DNA of 64,000 nt from Pinus tabuliformis (lineage: Eukaryota > Streptophyta > Pinopsida > Pinales > Pinaceae), in NCBI GenBank assembly GCA_031772625.1, contig CM062805.1, positions 804,479,592 to 804,543,591 of the forward strand. Reading direction: 5' to 3'. Below are positions 1-11,450 of this stretch, piece by piece; position 1 is the stretch's first letter; each line of letters begins with the position of its first letter. The translations under genes were made by a program, and so were the position numbers. A model generated the notes under the pieces. The model had not been told where the DNA came from. It worked only from the letters and a program-made list of their open reading frames with translations, and searched no databases.

Positions 1-900
1 GTTTTCGGAGGATGGTAGGAGACAGGGACCATAAAAATAGGGGTTTTGATCCTAATGATAAATGATCCATCAGCGCTTTCAGGTATCCAAAGACAGCGTT
101 CCTTGCACCTGTAGCTCAGTCATCTCAGCCTAACCAACAGAAGACAGCTGTCAAAGATCAAGAAAAGAATCATGCTACGAGGAGGACAGATTTTGGGTTT
201 TGAGTAAATTAAGATCATTTGTAATTACAGTTCAGCAATCATGTAATTAATGAATTAGTTATACAGTAGATAAGAATAGTTAATAGCAACCTTCGATGCT
301 CCCCTCATGCTGGAGGAGGAAGCTCGAGGTAGTTAAGTTTGTTTTCCTATATATAGTGAAAACTCTGATGTAATGAGGGTTGGATGTTATTGAAAACAGA
401 GTTTTACCTTTGCTTATGAAAAAGACTTGTTGCAGTAATATAATAGATTACTTTTTCTTCTCAAGATTCATATTGTGTTCAAATGCTCAAGATGTATGTG
501 GTTTTGTCTTATCTTTCATATTTTACAGCTCCATAGATGTGCAATCACTCTGAATTCACCTAGTTGCTCAGATTTCCTGTGCATATTTATGAGTTGAGGT
601 TCCTTTGAGAAATGTTTTGAGTGTTTAGACATTATATGCCTTGACTTCCATGAATGAGTAGTTGATAGTTTACTGGAATGGTGTTTGACTCAATGAGCCC
701 AATGGAAGAAATCTTATGTTGTCTATCCAACCAGCATGTTATTAAGTTTGCATTTCAAGAGTTAGCCCTCTTAGTGTTAATCACAATCAGTAGTTTGTTT
801 TGAGAGAGCCCTCTCAGGTTAGGGAGGCTAATCCTTAGCCAAGAGTCTGGTCTGAAATAGTTACATAAAGTCTAACTGGTTAGCAGCCATCAGAACATGA
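1..900. other. Unassigned plant DNA, no gene recognised
   Basis: No domain or gene is recognisable here. A short plus-strand reading stretch at about 3-199 is hydrophilic and ends in a stop. It is followed by AT-rich DNA with a TATA-like box (ctatatatag, 348-357) about 150 bp further on. That order resembles the end of a retroelement coding region followed by an LTR, but no LTR edges, primer site or second copy could be found, so this is only a guess. Confidence 0.3.
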
Positions 901-1529
901 TTTTGTGATAACACCTTGGAAATGAAAAATTTCATTCCAACTGGGTGTGTCATGGAAACACCAAGTCTAGTTCCTTTTGGGAGCCTAGGCATAGGAGTCC
1001 ATCCCAAAAATGCTAAGTTCTAACTACTCCTATACCTTGTGGTAGTTCGTGTGGCATTTTTGATGGACGATCTATTGTGCCTTCATCGTTGTCGTGAACT
1101 ATGGGAATGCACTAGAAACACTATATTTCATGCACTATAGGTGCACCTTAGAAACACCAACACTTTGGTTAGGTGCACCCTAGAAATTCCAAATTTCGGT
1201 CTAGTTGGTCACACCCTGGAAATGCCAAATTTCATTCCTTGTTGGCACCTAGGTACATAACACCATCTCAAAAATTCTAAGTTGTGATCACTCTTGTTCC
1301 TTTTGGTAGTTCATGTTACCTTGTTGTCAGGCCCTCCATTATTCCTTCACGGTTGTCTTGCATTGTGGGTGCACCCTGGAAATGCCAAATTTCGTTCTGG
1401 TTAGGCGCGCCCTTGAAGCACCAAAATTTGTTTCAGCTAGGTGTGCCTTGGAAATGGCAAATTTAATTCCTTGTGGGTACCTAGACATATGAGGCTATCC
1501 CAAAAATGGATCCATAAACTGTAGTGGAT

Positions 1530-2420
1530 ATTCCACTGGATATTTTGTCACAACAAATATGATAATATTATATTAAAAATATAAAATTCTACACTATTAT
1601 AGTGTTATTAAATTGCCAGATTTGAAGATTTTACTATAATTAGTGCATGCATGTGATTGGAAATTATGCATAAAATAGAGAATGAAAAAATAAAAGGCTC
1701 ACACACATATAAGGCACAAGATATGTTTGGGAAACCCTTTAGAGAGAAAACCCAGATGGAAGGTGAGGCCGATCCACTCTCTTTATCTTTTTGGAATTCT
1801 GGCTCCAAGTACAAAGAAATATCGCTTGTGGCCCGTGGGCTGCTACACTGTGAAAATATTGTTTGTGTACTCTACCTCCTATCCCTCTTGGCTCTTTTTT
1901 CTTAGCTATGGAGGAAATTCACTCGAAAGATGGAATGCCTCTTCCTCCTAGTGGCCCGATCATAACACAACCAAATAGCTCACTAGTGGTTAAGTTTCAC
2001 TGCGTCAACTCTTAACCAAAGTTACAATATAGACTCTTATAGAGTATTTTACATCAAAATCACATGGCTAGCCCATTTTCCAAGAATAATGGGTGTTGAC
2101 GCAACATCCCTTTGAACTATGGTGGTGAAAACAAGAAGGTCCACTGCTTAGTAGCATAAATTTTGAATATAGACTCCGATTGACATGCTTCTTGCACCGT
2201 TGGAAGGATATATGTGTGTAGAATAACATTAAAGGTGTGATGCTAAATAAAATTGTTTTACCCCCAAAAAACATGGTTTAATGCCTTGAAACACTCCCAA
2301 AAGGTTTGAGACCTCGTTTTTCCAAACTGGGTCTCACTGGTAAAAATGGCCCCGTGAGCTGATTCCTCCACTTTTTCCACTCTGAATGCATTGAGATGGA
2401 TGAGAACAATATAACAATCC
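1530..2420. other. Non-satellite stretch inside the tandem array
   Basis: This stretch lacks the satellite subrepeats and probably represents an old insertion. Around 1530-1550 the text 'tattccactggatattt' resembles the old repeat near 53.9 kb. Around 2190-2210 'accgttggaaggat' resembles a stretch seen inside the Gypsy LTRs of this window. Neither match is long enough to name an element, and no terminal repeats or target duplication were found. Confidence 0.3.
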
Positions 2421-3767
2421 ATTCCAAATAAAAAATGTTAAGTTGTGACTGCTCTTGTGTCTTGTCATATTTCATGTGGCCTTGTTGTCAAACACTCCAT
2501 TATGCCTTTGTCATCATCATGAGTTGTAGTCATGCTCTAGAAATCCCAAATTCCATGTGCTATGGTTGAGCCCTAGAAATTCCAAATTTCGTTCCAATTG
2601 GGCGTGCCATAGAAACACCAATTTTTTTCCAAATGGGAACACCTTAGAAATCCCAAACCTTATGGAAGTGCAAGCACATGAGGGTGTGCCAAAAATTCTA
2701 AGTTGTGAATGCTCCTATGCATTATGGTAGTTTGTGTGGCCTTGTTTTTTAAAGTTCCATTATGCCTTCATCATTGTTATGTGTTGTGGGCATGCCCAAG
2801 AAATACCAAATTTCATCCTGACTCGACATGACCTGTAAATGATTTTTTTTTATAGCTGGGCGCACCCTAGAAAAGCCAAATTTCATTCCTTATGGGAACT
2901 TAGGCACATGAGGCCATCCCAAAATAAGTTATGACTTCTCCAGTGCATTGTGGTGGTTCATGTGGCCTTGTTGATGAGAGCTCCATTGTGCCATCATCAT
3001 TGTTGTGAACTATGGACATGCCCTAGAAATGTTTTTTTTTTTGGTTGGGCACACTATAGAAATGCCAAATTTAATTCGTTTTGGGTGCCTAGGCACATGA
3101 GGCCATCCAAAAATGCTAAGTTGTGACTACTCTTGTGGCTTGTCGTAATTTGTGTGGCCCTTTTTTAGGACCCTCCATTATGCCTTCGTCGTCGTTGTGC
3201 ACTTTTGGTGTGCCCTAAAAACACCAAATTTCATTCATTATGGGTTCCCTGACACACAAGGTTGTCCCAAAAATGTTAAGTTGTGACATATATTTTGCCT
3301 TGTGGTAGTTCATATGGCCTTTTTTCCAATATCTCTGTTGTGACTTCATAGTTTTCGTTCACTATTGCCATGCCTTAGAAACACCATAATTTATGCATTG
3401 CGGGCATGCCTTGGAAATGCCAAATTTCATTATAGATGGGCATGCCTGGGAAAAACCAAATTTTGTTCCTTGTGGGCATCTAGGCACATAAGGCTGTGAA
3501 AAAATGCCAAGTTGTGACTGCTCCTGTTCCTTGTGGTAGTTCGTGTGGCCTTATTTCCAGGTGCTCCATTGTGTGTTTATTGTTATCGTGTGCTACGGGC
3601 TTGCCCTGGAAACACTGAATTTCATTTTGGTTGGGCATTCCTTGAAACATCAAATATTTTCAGGCTATTGTGCACCTAGGAAGATAAGGCCAAGCCAAAA
3701 ATGGTAAGTTATGGCCACTCATGTGCCTTGCAGTAGCTCATGTGGCCTTTTTGCCGGATTCTCCATT

Positions 3768-4384
3768 TGGTCCGGATTTAAACAGGAACACACAAATTAC
3801 AGAGATAACCATAAACACAGAGATGTAGTGGAAATAATACTTCATTTCATTAATGTAAAATACTGAAATATGCTTACAAACAAAAATGGAAATACGCCAT
3901 TTAGGGTGATGGTAGCTTATCTCTGAGAAGAGAGGTGGCGGCTACATGCCTCTGAACTGAACTACAATGAGGCTCAAGGGCCTTTTTATTATTGAAAAAT
4001 AATAGCAAACCCTAAACAACCAAAACCCTAACCCAAGGAGATGTAACACCAAGAGTTTATGGACCCCGTTGGGTTGAGTTAGACAACCAACTTCCTAGCG
4101 TCGTGACTTGGTCATATTATCTCCATTTGATGCACATGATAGCCCATTGGAAAGATCTATCTGAGGAATACAACGGAAAAGACAATTTTAGACAAAAATT
4201 GTTGGTTGGTAGATTTCCAAAAAAACGTCGTTTAGGGCCTCAAAATGGCTCCGGAAGTTTAGGACCCAAAAAACTGCTAATAATAGTAAACTGTGCTACA
4301 ATTAAGGAAACTGAAAAACTGAAAGAAACAATGGTGGGGGTCCAAGTGGAATTGGCGTGTGGCCACAAATATCCACCTGGATCA
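3768..4384 (-). mobile_element. Solo LTR, Ty3/Gypsy family of the 42-54 kb array
   Basis: A complete 617-bp LTR in reverse orientation. Read on the minus strand it starts TGATCCAGG and ends TCCGGACCA, matching the ends of the 620-bp LTR at 48310-48929 and sharing most of its interior. Examples are the stretches around 'gggctatcatg' and 'cagaggcatgtagcc'. It is flanked by a perfect 5-bp duplication, CCATT (3763-3767 and 4385-4389). No internal region is present, so the element was reduced to one LTR by LTR-LTR recombination. Divergence from 48310-48929 is clearly higher than among the LTRs of the array, so this copy is older. Confidence 0.93.
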
Positions 4385-4860
4385 CCATTGTTCTTTTTTC
4401 AGTGACATGCAATCTAGGCATGGCCTAGAAATGCCAAATTTTGTTTTGGCTAGGTGTGCCTCGTAAATGCTAAATTGCATTCCTTGTGGGCATTGATGTA
4501 GATGAGGTAGTGCTGAAAATGCTAAGTTTTGACCACTCTTGTGCCTTGTGGTTTTTCATGCATCCTTGTTCCTTAGCACTCCATGGCGCCTTAGTTATTG
4601 TTGTGTGATATGGGAACACCATGGAAATAGAAAATTTCATTCCGTGTGGTTACCGAATTGCATAGGGTCGTTCCAAGAATGCTAAGTTGTGACTGCTCCT
4701 ACTCCTTTTGGTAGTTCATGTGGCCTTATTTTTGGGCACTCCATTGTGCCTTCCTCATTGTCATGCATTGTGGGTGTGCCATGGAAATGCCAAATTTCAT
4801 TCTCACTAGGTGAACCCTGGAAATGCCAAATTATGTTCCTTGTGGGTGCCCAGGGGTTGG

Positions 4861-7130
4861 GTCCTTCCTTTTTAAAGAAAAGATGGAAAACAATATTTCC
4901 ATAGGATAAATGGAAAAAGTCGTTGGAATTAGGTCATCGAAAACCCAAATGTAGTAGAGAATTAAATATTTGGATCTGTGCAGCACAAAAATATGGAAGC
5001 CTACCCATGGAAACATGAAAGTGGGGTTAATTTTGAAATAATCAACAAGAAAAAGGGAAAGGTACTAGGAATTCGTTAAAGAGGACAAAATCAAAGGCGG
5101 GATCAAACAACCTTAAAAAAGACTAGATCAAGCAAGAAAGCCTATAAAAGAAGACATAAAGGGAAAAATTGGTCAGCCTTCCATATAGAGAGCCTCAAAT
5201 TGGTATTCTTTTCATTTTCTCCTAGTAGGTGTTAGTGAGAATTTGCATATGCGCAAGTGTTTTGGTCCTTGTTTTGTAAAGTTTGATGTAATAGTTGATG
5301 TGATAACATTCCGCAATACTAGTTGATATATGATGTAAAGTTTGGGTATTATTAATAAAGATAAGGAAGTTTCATGATATTTGGTGTTAGTTAATTCAAT
5401 GATTGTATGGCCCCCTTTCTTAAAAATGTTATGTTATGTTTGAGTACGACAATGTCTCTGATTTTTCTTTTATGAATGAATGTATGTCTTGGATTTAGTA
5501 TAGTTGCATGGGTAATGCAATGGTTAATGGATTAAGAAATGTCATGATAAATATGAAATTCCAATAATTATTTATATCCCTTATCTATTCTAATGGTTCT
5601 GGCCCGCCTCGAGTGAGAAGCTTCTTTTCAAAAAGGGAGTGAAAATGTTGGTGAAAATCTAGATTACAACTATCTCTTTTGTTGGAAACTCAGGTCAAAC
5701 CCCGGGTTAAACTTGATTTAAATTTTTCTCCAACAAATGGTTCCTTTTCCGGGATTCTAAGCTTAAAATGGATCTATATCATGGTATTTAGAATTTTTGG
5801 CAGAGGTATTTAGAATTGGTGGCATGAGAAAGTTGATCATTTTAGTTTGCAACAAGCTTAACTAAGGCAGAAGAACCTAGACTAGGTTAAAACAAATATT
5901 CAGTATGTTGGACCCACTTGTGACAAATATGAGATCTTCTGGTGTGATTTTCCTAAGAAGCTACAAGATTGGTTAAAATAATTGCAACTCAAGGAAGGGG
6001 TTGGAAGTCATCTTGGGATTCATAGAGATTGGTCAAAAATGGATTTGGCTGAAATCCACTGATTGGATACAAATCTAACAAGTTATATTTATTTTTGGGT
6101 AAATGCAACATTAGAAGGTTATATTGTTGAATTTGTAGTCAAATATCACCAGTCATTTTCTAGAGCGGAAGAAATTTTTAAGTTTGGGTTGCAGGGAGGA
6201 TCGCTGAAAGAAATTCACCTATGGATCAAGCTTATGATGGTTGAAGAAAATATGCTACCATTTTAAAGACGATCGAATGGCCGCTTAAAACACTTAGTGT
6301 TGGGGGATGGATCTAGGGGGGACGAATGTTTTGTCGTTGTTCCAAACACCGTCCAAAATTTGGTCTACACTCAAATTTTGAAGCCCACTATGGATCTTGC
6401 AATTGTTTGTTCAATAGTCACTTTATGTTTGATCAATTATCACACATGCTTAGTCCACAACAAGTTCATGAGCATGTTATTTTATGAAAGCTTGAGAAGG
6501 AATATCACTATTCCATCAACATAGTTCCTATACTATGTTCAACATGTGTTGATAGTCAGTGTGCACTTTTGATTGACAATCTCTCACTTTTAGTTGCACA
6601 TGTAGTTCTATTTCGGTGAGTTTTTCAAATTGTCGCTTTTGTGTACCTTCACTTTAACGAGTTTTACTTTCACGTTTTGATTGTTGATTTCACTTACTTT
6701 CACCTTAATTAGTGTTGTTTTCATGTTATCTTTTCTTTGGAATGTGTCGCTTTCACACTTTTCTCTTCATATAGAAAATTCCATCTTTTGGAATTGTAAA
6801 TGTCATCATGTAAAGTGTAGTTTTGGCTTGTTTCAAAAAGAAACATTGGTGTTGATGAGTCCTTCTATTCATGTAGACATGTTTTATTCTCATTCCCAAA
6901 GATTTATTCCCTGTCGCGCAAGTTTCATCACTTTCGTCACAAAGTGTACCTTTTGTGTCACACTTGGAGAGGTATGTTGTAGCATCGTCGCATTGAGGAA
7001 ATCATGTTTTTTTTTTTTGAGTGATCAATGTTGTGACTTCCATTGTTTGAGTGTGTGATCATGATCTATTTTTTTCTTTGTTCACCTGAGCTTCACTAAT
7101 CCCACACTTAGACTTATCTAGAAAATTCCA
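4861..7130. other. Unassigned AT-rich DNA, no gene recognised
   Basis: Only short frames are present (for example 6063-6266 and 6681-7058), with no family resemblance. Around 5140-5150 'cctataaaag' is a TATA-like box in LTR-like surroundings. From about 6560 to 7080 the plus strand is rich in loose 'tttcac' and 'gtcgcttt' words, as in a decayed simple repeat. No terminal repeats or target duplications could be paired. Confidence 0.3.
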
Positions 7131-7770
7131 CTCCTAGGAAACTTAACTTCACTCAACCTTCCTGAACTGTGCTATCTCAACCCTCAACCCTTGACCTTGC
7201 CTCTTGGAACTATGCACTATATAGTCACAGTGCCTAACCTTGACCCTTGAGCTCTAGAACTGTGCAATTTCAACCCTCTAGTCATCCATATCTGTGAAAT
7301 GTGTTGTTTCAAGCCTCAAGCTTCTAGCCTAACACCTTGAGCTATGCAACTGCACAATCCATGAGACCCCTCCACAATTTCACATTGGGAAACTTCAAGC
7401 ATCAAGCCTCAAAATTGAGTCCTTGAACCCCTCAACTGAAAATCCTCCCATCTTGTTCTCTTTATAGAACTGTGCATTGGGGAACTTCAAGGATCAAGCC
7501 TCAAGCTTGACCTCTTGAGTCCCTCAACTGTGCAGTTCCTTAAGTCTTTCCTTCCAAAACTATACATTTTTCAACCTCAAGCCTCAAGCTTGATCTCTTA
7601 AGTCCCTCAACTGTGCAGTTCCTTAAGTATTTCCTTCCATAACTGTACATTTTTCAACCTCAAGCCTCAAACCCCAACCTTGAGCTCTTGAACCCCTCAA
7701 TTGCATAAACCTTTGACCCTGGCCCCTCTGAATTACACATTGTGTAGTCTCAAGACTCAGTCCTAGACCT
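7130..7770. repeat. CT-rich tandem repeat with 83-bp period
   Basis: The phrase 'aagcctcaagcttga' followed by 'ctcttgagtccctcaactg' and 'cagttccttaag' begins at 7496 and 7579, and in a degraded form at 7662. That gives an exact 83-bp spacing for the two best copies. Earlier copies from about 7140 are shorter and more diverged but keep 'cctcaagc', 'ccttgaacccctcaact' and 'aactgtgca'. It does not match the array at 0.9-4.9 kb. Confidence 0.75.
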
Positions 7771-8769
7771 TGGACTTTGGAACTAGATAATCCTTGGGTC
7801 AATCACCCAATTAGTCACCTAGTTCTAGCCCTAACAAGTGATTTCATGAAACATGTTAGATTACAAGTTTTCAAACTGATGTTGGATTGTTATGAGTGGT
7901 TTTCAATTCTAGGTACTATATCTTATCATGATAGGATGATGATGGAGGAAAAGGAGAAGGAGACCGTGCTAGAAGAAACATATCACGCTGAAGAGATAAG
8001 ATGATCATTAGGCGAGAAGATGAAGGAACACCAAAGTACAAAAAAAGATCTAAAGTCAATACCACATTAAAGACTCCTTACTTTCAAGACAGATAGAGGA
8101 TGAGGAAGAAGAAGAACATGCACCATCTCTCAAGAAGACTCAAAGATAAAAACAACAAGAATGGCTTGAAATTTTCGTTTCATCATGTAGTCCATGTCAT
8201 CAATGTCTTTTCATATCTTATCAAGTTGTCGTGTCATCATTGGCCACATCATTTGTGGATTATGTAATTTCAATGTATATTAAATGTAATGTAAAGTGGA
8301 AGTCCAAGAGCCATGTATAGAATTTGAAAAATCATGAGGGAGTCAAAAGGTCATATAGAAGTCAAATAGTCATGCGGGTAGTCCAAGAGTCACAAGAGAG
8401 GCGAATGTTCATCCCATTTGTTATATATACACCCTCATAGATCATGCAAAGGAATTTTCACCTCGGCTCCTCCTACCGGAGATTAGAGAGGAAGATAGTT
8501 TTGTTGGAAGAGCAAGTGACTGCTCTAATGCTCCACTATTGGGGCTAGTGGTGTTCACTCTCTTGATGTATCTTGGACTTTTTCTTAATTTAGAATCTCA
8601 TTGAGCCATAATACTTTCATGCGTATGTCGTAAATATTGTAGGACTATTCTTTGAATGTTTGCAATGTATGTTGGTTTCATATGTACTATGGAAATTGAA
8701 CTATTCCAATGCATTTGGTACTTATCTTGTTGAAGGTGTGTTGTATGTGTTTTAAAAATCATTGCTTCT
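7771..8769. other. Unassigned, possibly the end of an old retroelement
   Basis: A short plus-strand frame at 7777-8004 and the following text are rich in Glu and Lys codons. AT-rich DNA follows, with a TATA-like box (ttatatatac, 8421-8430) and repeated 'gtcatcatt' and 'aagtc' words around 8180-8400. The pattern of an acidic coding tail followed by a promoter-like stretch is reminiscent of a retroelement 3' end. I could not define LTR borders or name a protein. Confidence 0.25.
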
Positions 8770-9110
8770 ATGTGAACTATTTCACTAGTTGTCCAACGAT
8801 TCATTTTTATGTACATGCTCGTGTTTATTTTATATATTAGTACTATTACTTGTCTTTAAAAGGCTCACTTTTCTCTCCCCTTTTAGTAAAATAAGACTGA
8901 CACATTGTGTAGCTAAACATTCCACATGGCATACTCACTTGCTAATATGAAAGTACTTGTGCATTAATCTCTTGTGCTAAACATTGTAGCCAAGGCATAT
9001 CTATAAGAATATATGGAAGTATGGCCTTAGTTCTGGAAGGGATCTGACACCAAATGGTGTGAAGTCTAATTGGTAATTTTCATTGGGGAGACCCCCTTGG
9101 TTGAAAAATT
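8770..9110 (+). repeat. Old dispersed repeat, copy 1
   Basis: This stretch is similar, in the same orientation, to about 53918-54238. Shared blocks include 'gtactattac', 'aggctcacttttct', 'tccccttt' and 'gtaaaata', then 'cttttgtgct' or its variant, 'agccaagg', and 'gtgtgaggtctaatt' or its variants, in the same order. The copies are perhaps 65-70% alike by eye. The family is unknown; it could be an LTR or the end of a larger element. Confidence 0.6.
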
Positions 9111-10965
9111 TCCAACGCTATGAATAGAATGTTTTCCAATTGAGGAAAATGAGGGGTTGTTGTGATTGACCAAGAATATTTGCGTAAGGAATGATATTTT
9201 AAAGCATTACGAAGGGAAAGAATAACTGACAAGTGGAGAAAATTAAGTTACAGGAAATTAGGTGTCAAAGAAGATAGTTACATAAGATAGGAGAAGCGGT
9301 GATAAGTTCAGTGTTGCGAAAGAATAAAATGGATAGTCTTAAGTTGTACGGAAAATGAGAGTATTGGGGACATTTTTGTGAAATAGGAGGTGTCAAAGGT
9401 AGTTTTGAGGGAAGTTCAGATGTGAATAGTAGACCCCACTTAGAGTGAGGAGTATTTCACATGCTTGAGCCATTTTAACAACCGATTATGATGTATGGGG
9501 GGAAATTCTAGGTGACTGTTATTTGAAGATGATTCAAACTCCATTCATGATATCTTGGAACATAACAATACAACCTCCTCTCCCTAACCTTCCCTTGGTA
9601 CTATATCAAAATTGTAACACCACCTCCCACATCTACCCACTTTCGCCGACTTTCCCAAGGTAAAAATGTGCAGATGGATACTATGACATGACTCAACCTC
9701 CTAGATAAACTTAAGGAAATGGATTCAACAAAACAAGACCTTACTGACTTCCCTCAAGTGCTACAGGACCCACAATAGTTAAACCACCCTTCCCAGTACC
9801 CAAACACTAAGTTAACTTGTTGTTTCACTGATTGTGAGCCCCATACATTGGCATAACGATGTTTTAATTTGAATGTAACCTTCCAGTTGTATGCATGAGC
9901 CTGCAAAGGAGTGACTACCGTCTTTTTCACCCAATTCTATGCCATTGACTGCGATATCTAAGCCACTTTTTTAGGGCTAGTCACCAAAACACTACCCATA
10001 GCTTGATGGAACTTTTCACAATGCTAAATGACACACATACAAAGCTTTTAACACAAAAATAAGACAAGGACTTGACCTAAACTAGTCTAACCATGACAGT
10101 CATTCTGTCAAACATGTTGAGAACACGAGATCTACAAGTCATGAATGCATATATGAACATAGATATCTGAAACTTATAGGTGGTTTACCAATAAGGACTA
10201 ATTCCCTTTCACAATAATGACCATAACATCTATTAGGTTATGCATTCAATAACCATTGATTTATCAATCAATATATGATAAGAGCCATAACTTAGATATG
10301 TCATACAACCATGCTTATAACTAGCATATAACCAGATAAATAAAAATGATAGAATAACCATTAAAGCCACATAATAACAAGTATAATTACCCATAAATTA
10401 CAAGAGGAAACCGACTCTTATTAAGATATGAAAAAGTAAACCAAGTTAGGGACTTCCACGTACCACGTGACCATAGATTGAGCTGAACCAAATATTTATT
10501 TTAGCCAATCACCTCGGTGCCATATTACCAGCATCAATGTGGGATCTTAATGGGATAAACCAATACATAAACAACCAAGGGAATCTAGAGGTTAAACCAC
10601 ATCCACCCTCACACTACCGCGATCTCAACTAAACTAGTCCTAAGATCACAAAACCAAACCAAGCTTGGATGCCTAAGAATTTCTTCAACATACCTTAAGG
10701 AATTTTGCTGTCTCCACCCACCTGTTGAGGGATTCCCAGAGAAAACCATCTCCACCCCCAAACCTTGGGATTTTCCAAATACCACCTCACCTGGATCCAA
10801 AACCTTATGGCAATCCAAAGCTCAACCAAGAATGAATCCCATCACACCATGATTATCCAAGAATTGGCAAGGCAAGATTTAAACCAATATCAAACCCGAC
10901 AAAACCCATGCCAATGAAAACAAAATAAACCAAATACACACATGCATGTACCATGCATGCCATAA
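9111..10965. other. No gene recognised
   Basis: AT-rich DNA with no long reading frame and no repeat I could pair with another part of the window. The minus-strand frame 10818-10609 (69 codons) has no family resemblance. A short self-complementary word cluster, 'gcatgtaccatgcatgc', lies at about 10944-10960 just before the LTR that follows. Confidence 0.35.
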
Positions 10966-11450
10966 TGATGCAAATGAATCTAGCCTAGGTCAATTGTTTA
11001 CTAGAGGAGTTAGTTTACAAAGTTAGGATTTATTTAATTATTGTTTTTTCCTATAGTTTTAAGAGAATGATAATTTTTATAAGCAGGAGAATATTCGAGA
11101 GTATTGTGGAAAGTTTGAGAAGATTATGGATTAGTTAGCTCTTACCTAGGGATAAGAGATTAGACGATAGATATTAGGGATCATGAGAGATATTTTGGGA
11201 GTTAGTTTAGGGTTCTAGAACCTACCTTGGGTTCTAATCCATTTGTATAAATTGAGGTGAGCCATGAGGCATGTATGTAAAATGTAGAAGTGTGAGAGTG
11301 AGTGTGAGGTATGAAAGGCCATGAATAGGGAAATAGTTCTTTTGTAATCATTTTCTGAGTTTTTATAAGCATATGCTTAATGTGAGTTTCAATTCAGTTT
11401 TATGTGTTTTTGTGAAGACGCTATGGTTAGATTTTATTTGACCTACATCA
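10966..11450 (+). mobile_element. Unpaired LTR with adjacent primer-binding site
   Basis: A 485-bp stretch starts TGATG and ends CATCA, a perfect 5-bp terminal inverted repeat of the TG...CA type. It contains a TATA-like box (gtataa, about 11245-11250). It is followed after 5 bp by 'tggtatcagag' (11456-11466), the usual initiator Met-tRNA primer site of plant LTR elements. This is the layout of a 5' LTR. No second LTR was found in the window, and the DNA downstream (to about 12 kb) is too decayed to assign, so the rest of the element appears lost or unrecognisable. Confidence 0.65.

Larger units (their letters stand above)
910..4860. repeat. Degenerate tandem array with variable unit length
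   Basis: A block beginning with a form of 'ctaagttgtgactgctcc', then 'cttgtggtagttcgtgtggcc' and 'ctccattgtgcctt', recurs at about 1013, 1274, 2440, 2695, 2925, 3115, 3276, 3508, 3700, 4520 and 4680. Between these blocks lie one to four subrepeats of about 33-36 bp around 'ctggaaatgccaaatttc'. Unit length therefore varies from about 160 to 260 bp with the number of subrepeats. The copies are highly diverged, so the array is old. It is interrupted by a non-repeat stretch (about 1530-2420) and by a solo LTR (3768-4384). Small open frames in it (for example 1284-1466 and 4689-4904) are translated repeat, not genes. Confidence 0.8.

Noticed and set aside
1284-4904. Small plus-strand frames in the first 5 kb
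   Set aside because: They coincide with units of the degenerate tandem array and share the same repeated words; no independent coding evidence.
5646-5735. A 90-bp TGTTGG...CCAACA unit that could be a tiny LTR of a TRIM-type element
   Set aside because: No target duplication, no second copy and no primer site could be found; such ends can occur by chance in this AT-rich DNA.
6063-7058. Plus-strand frames of 67, 75 and 125 codons
   Set aside because: No recognisable family, no consistent codon pattern, and they lie in decayed AT- or T-rich DNA.
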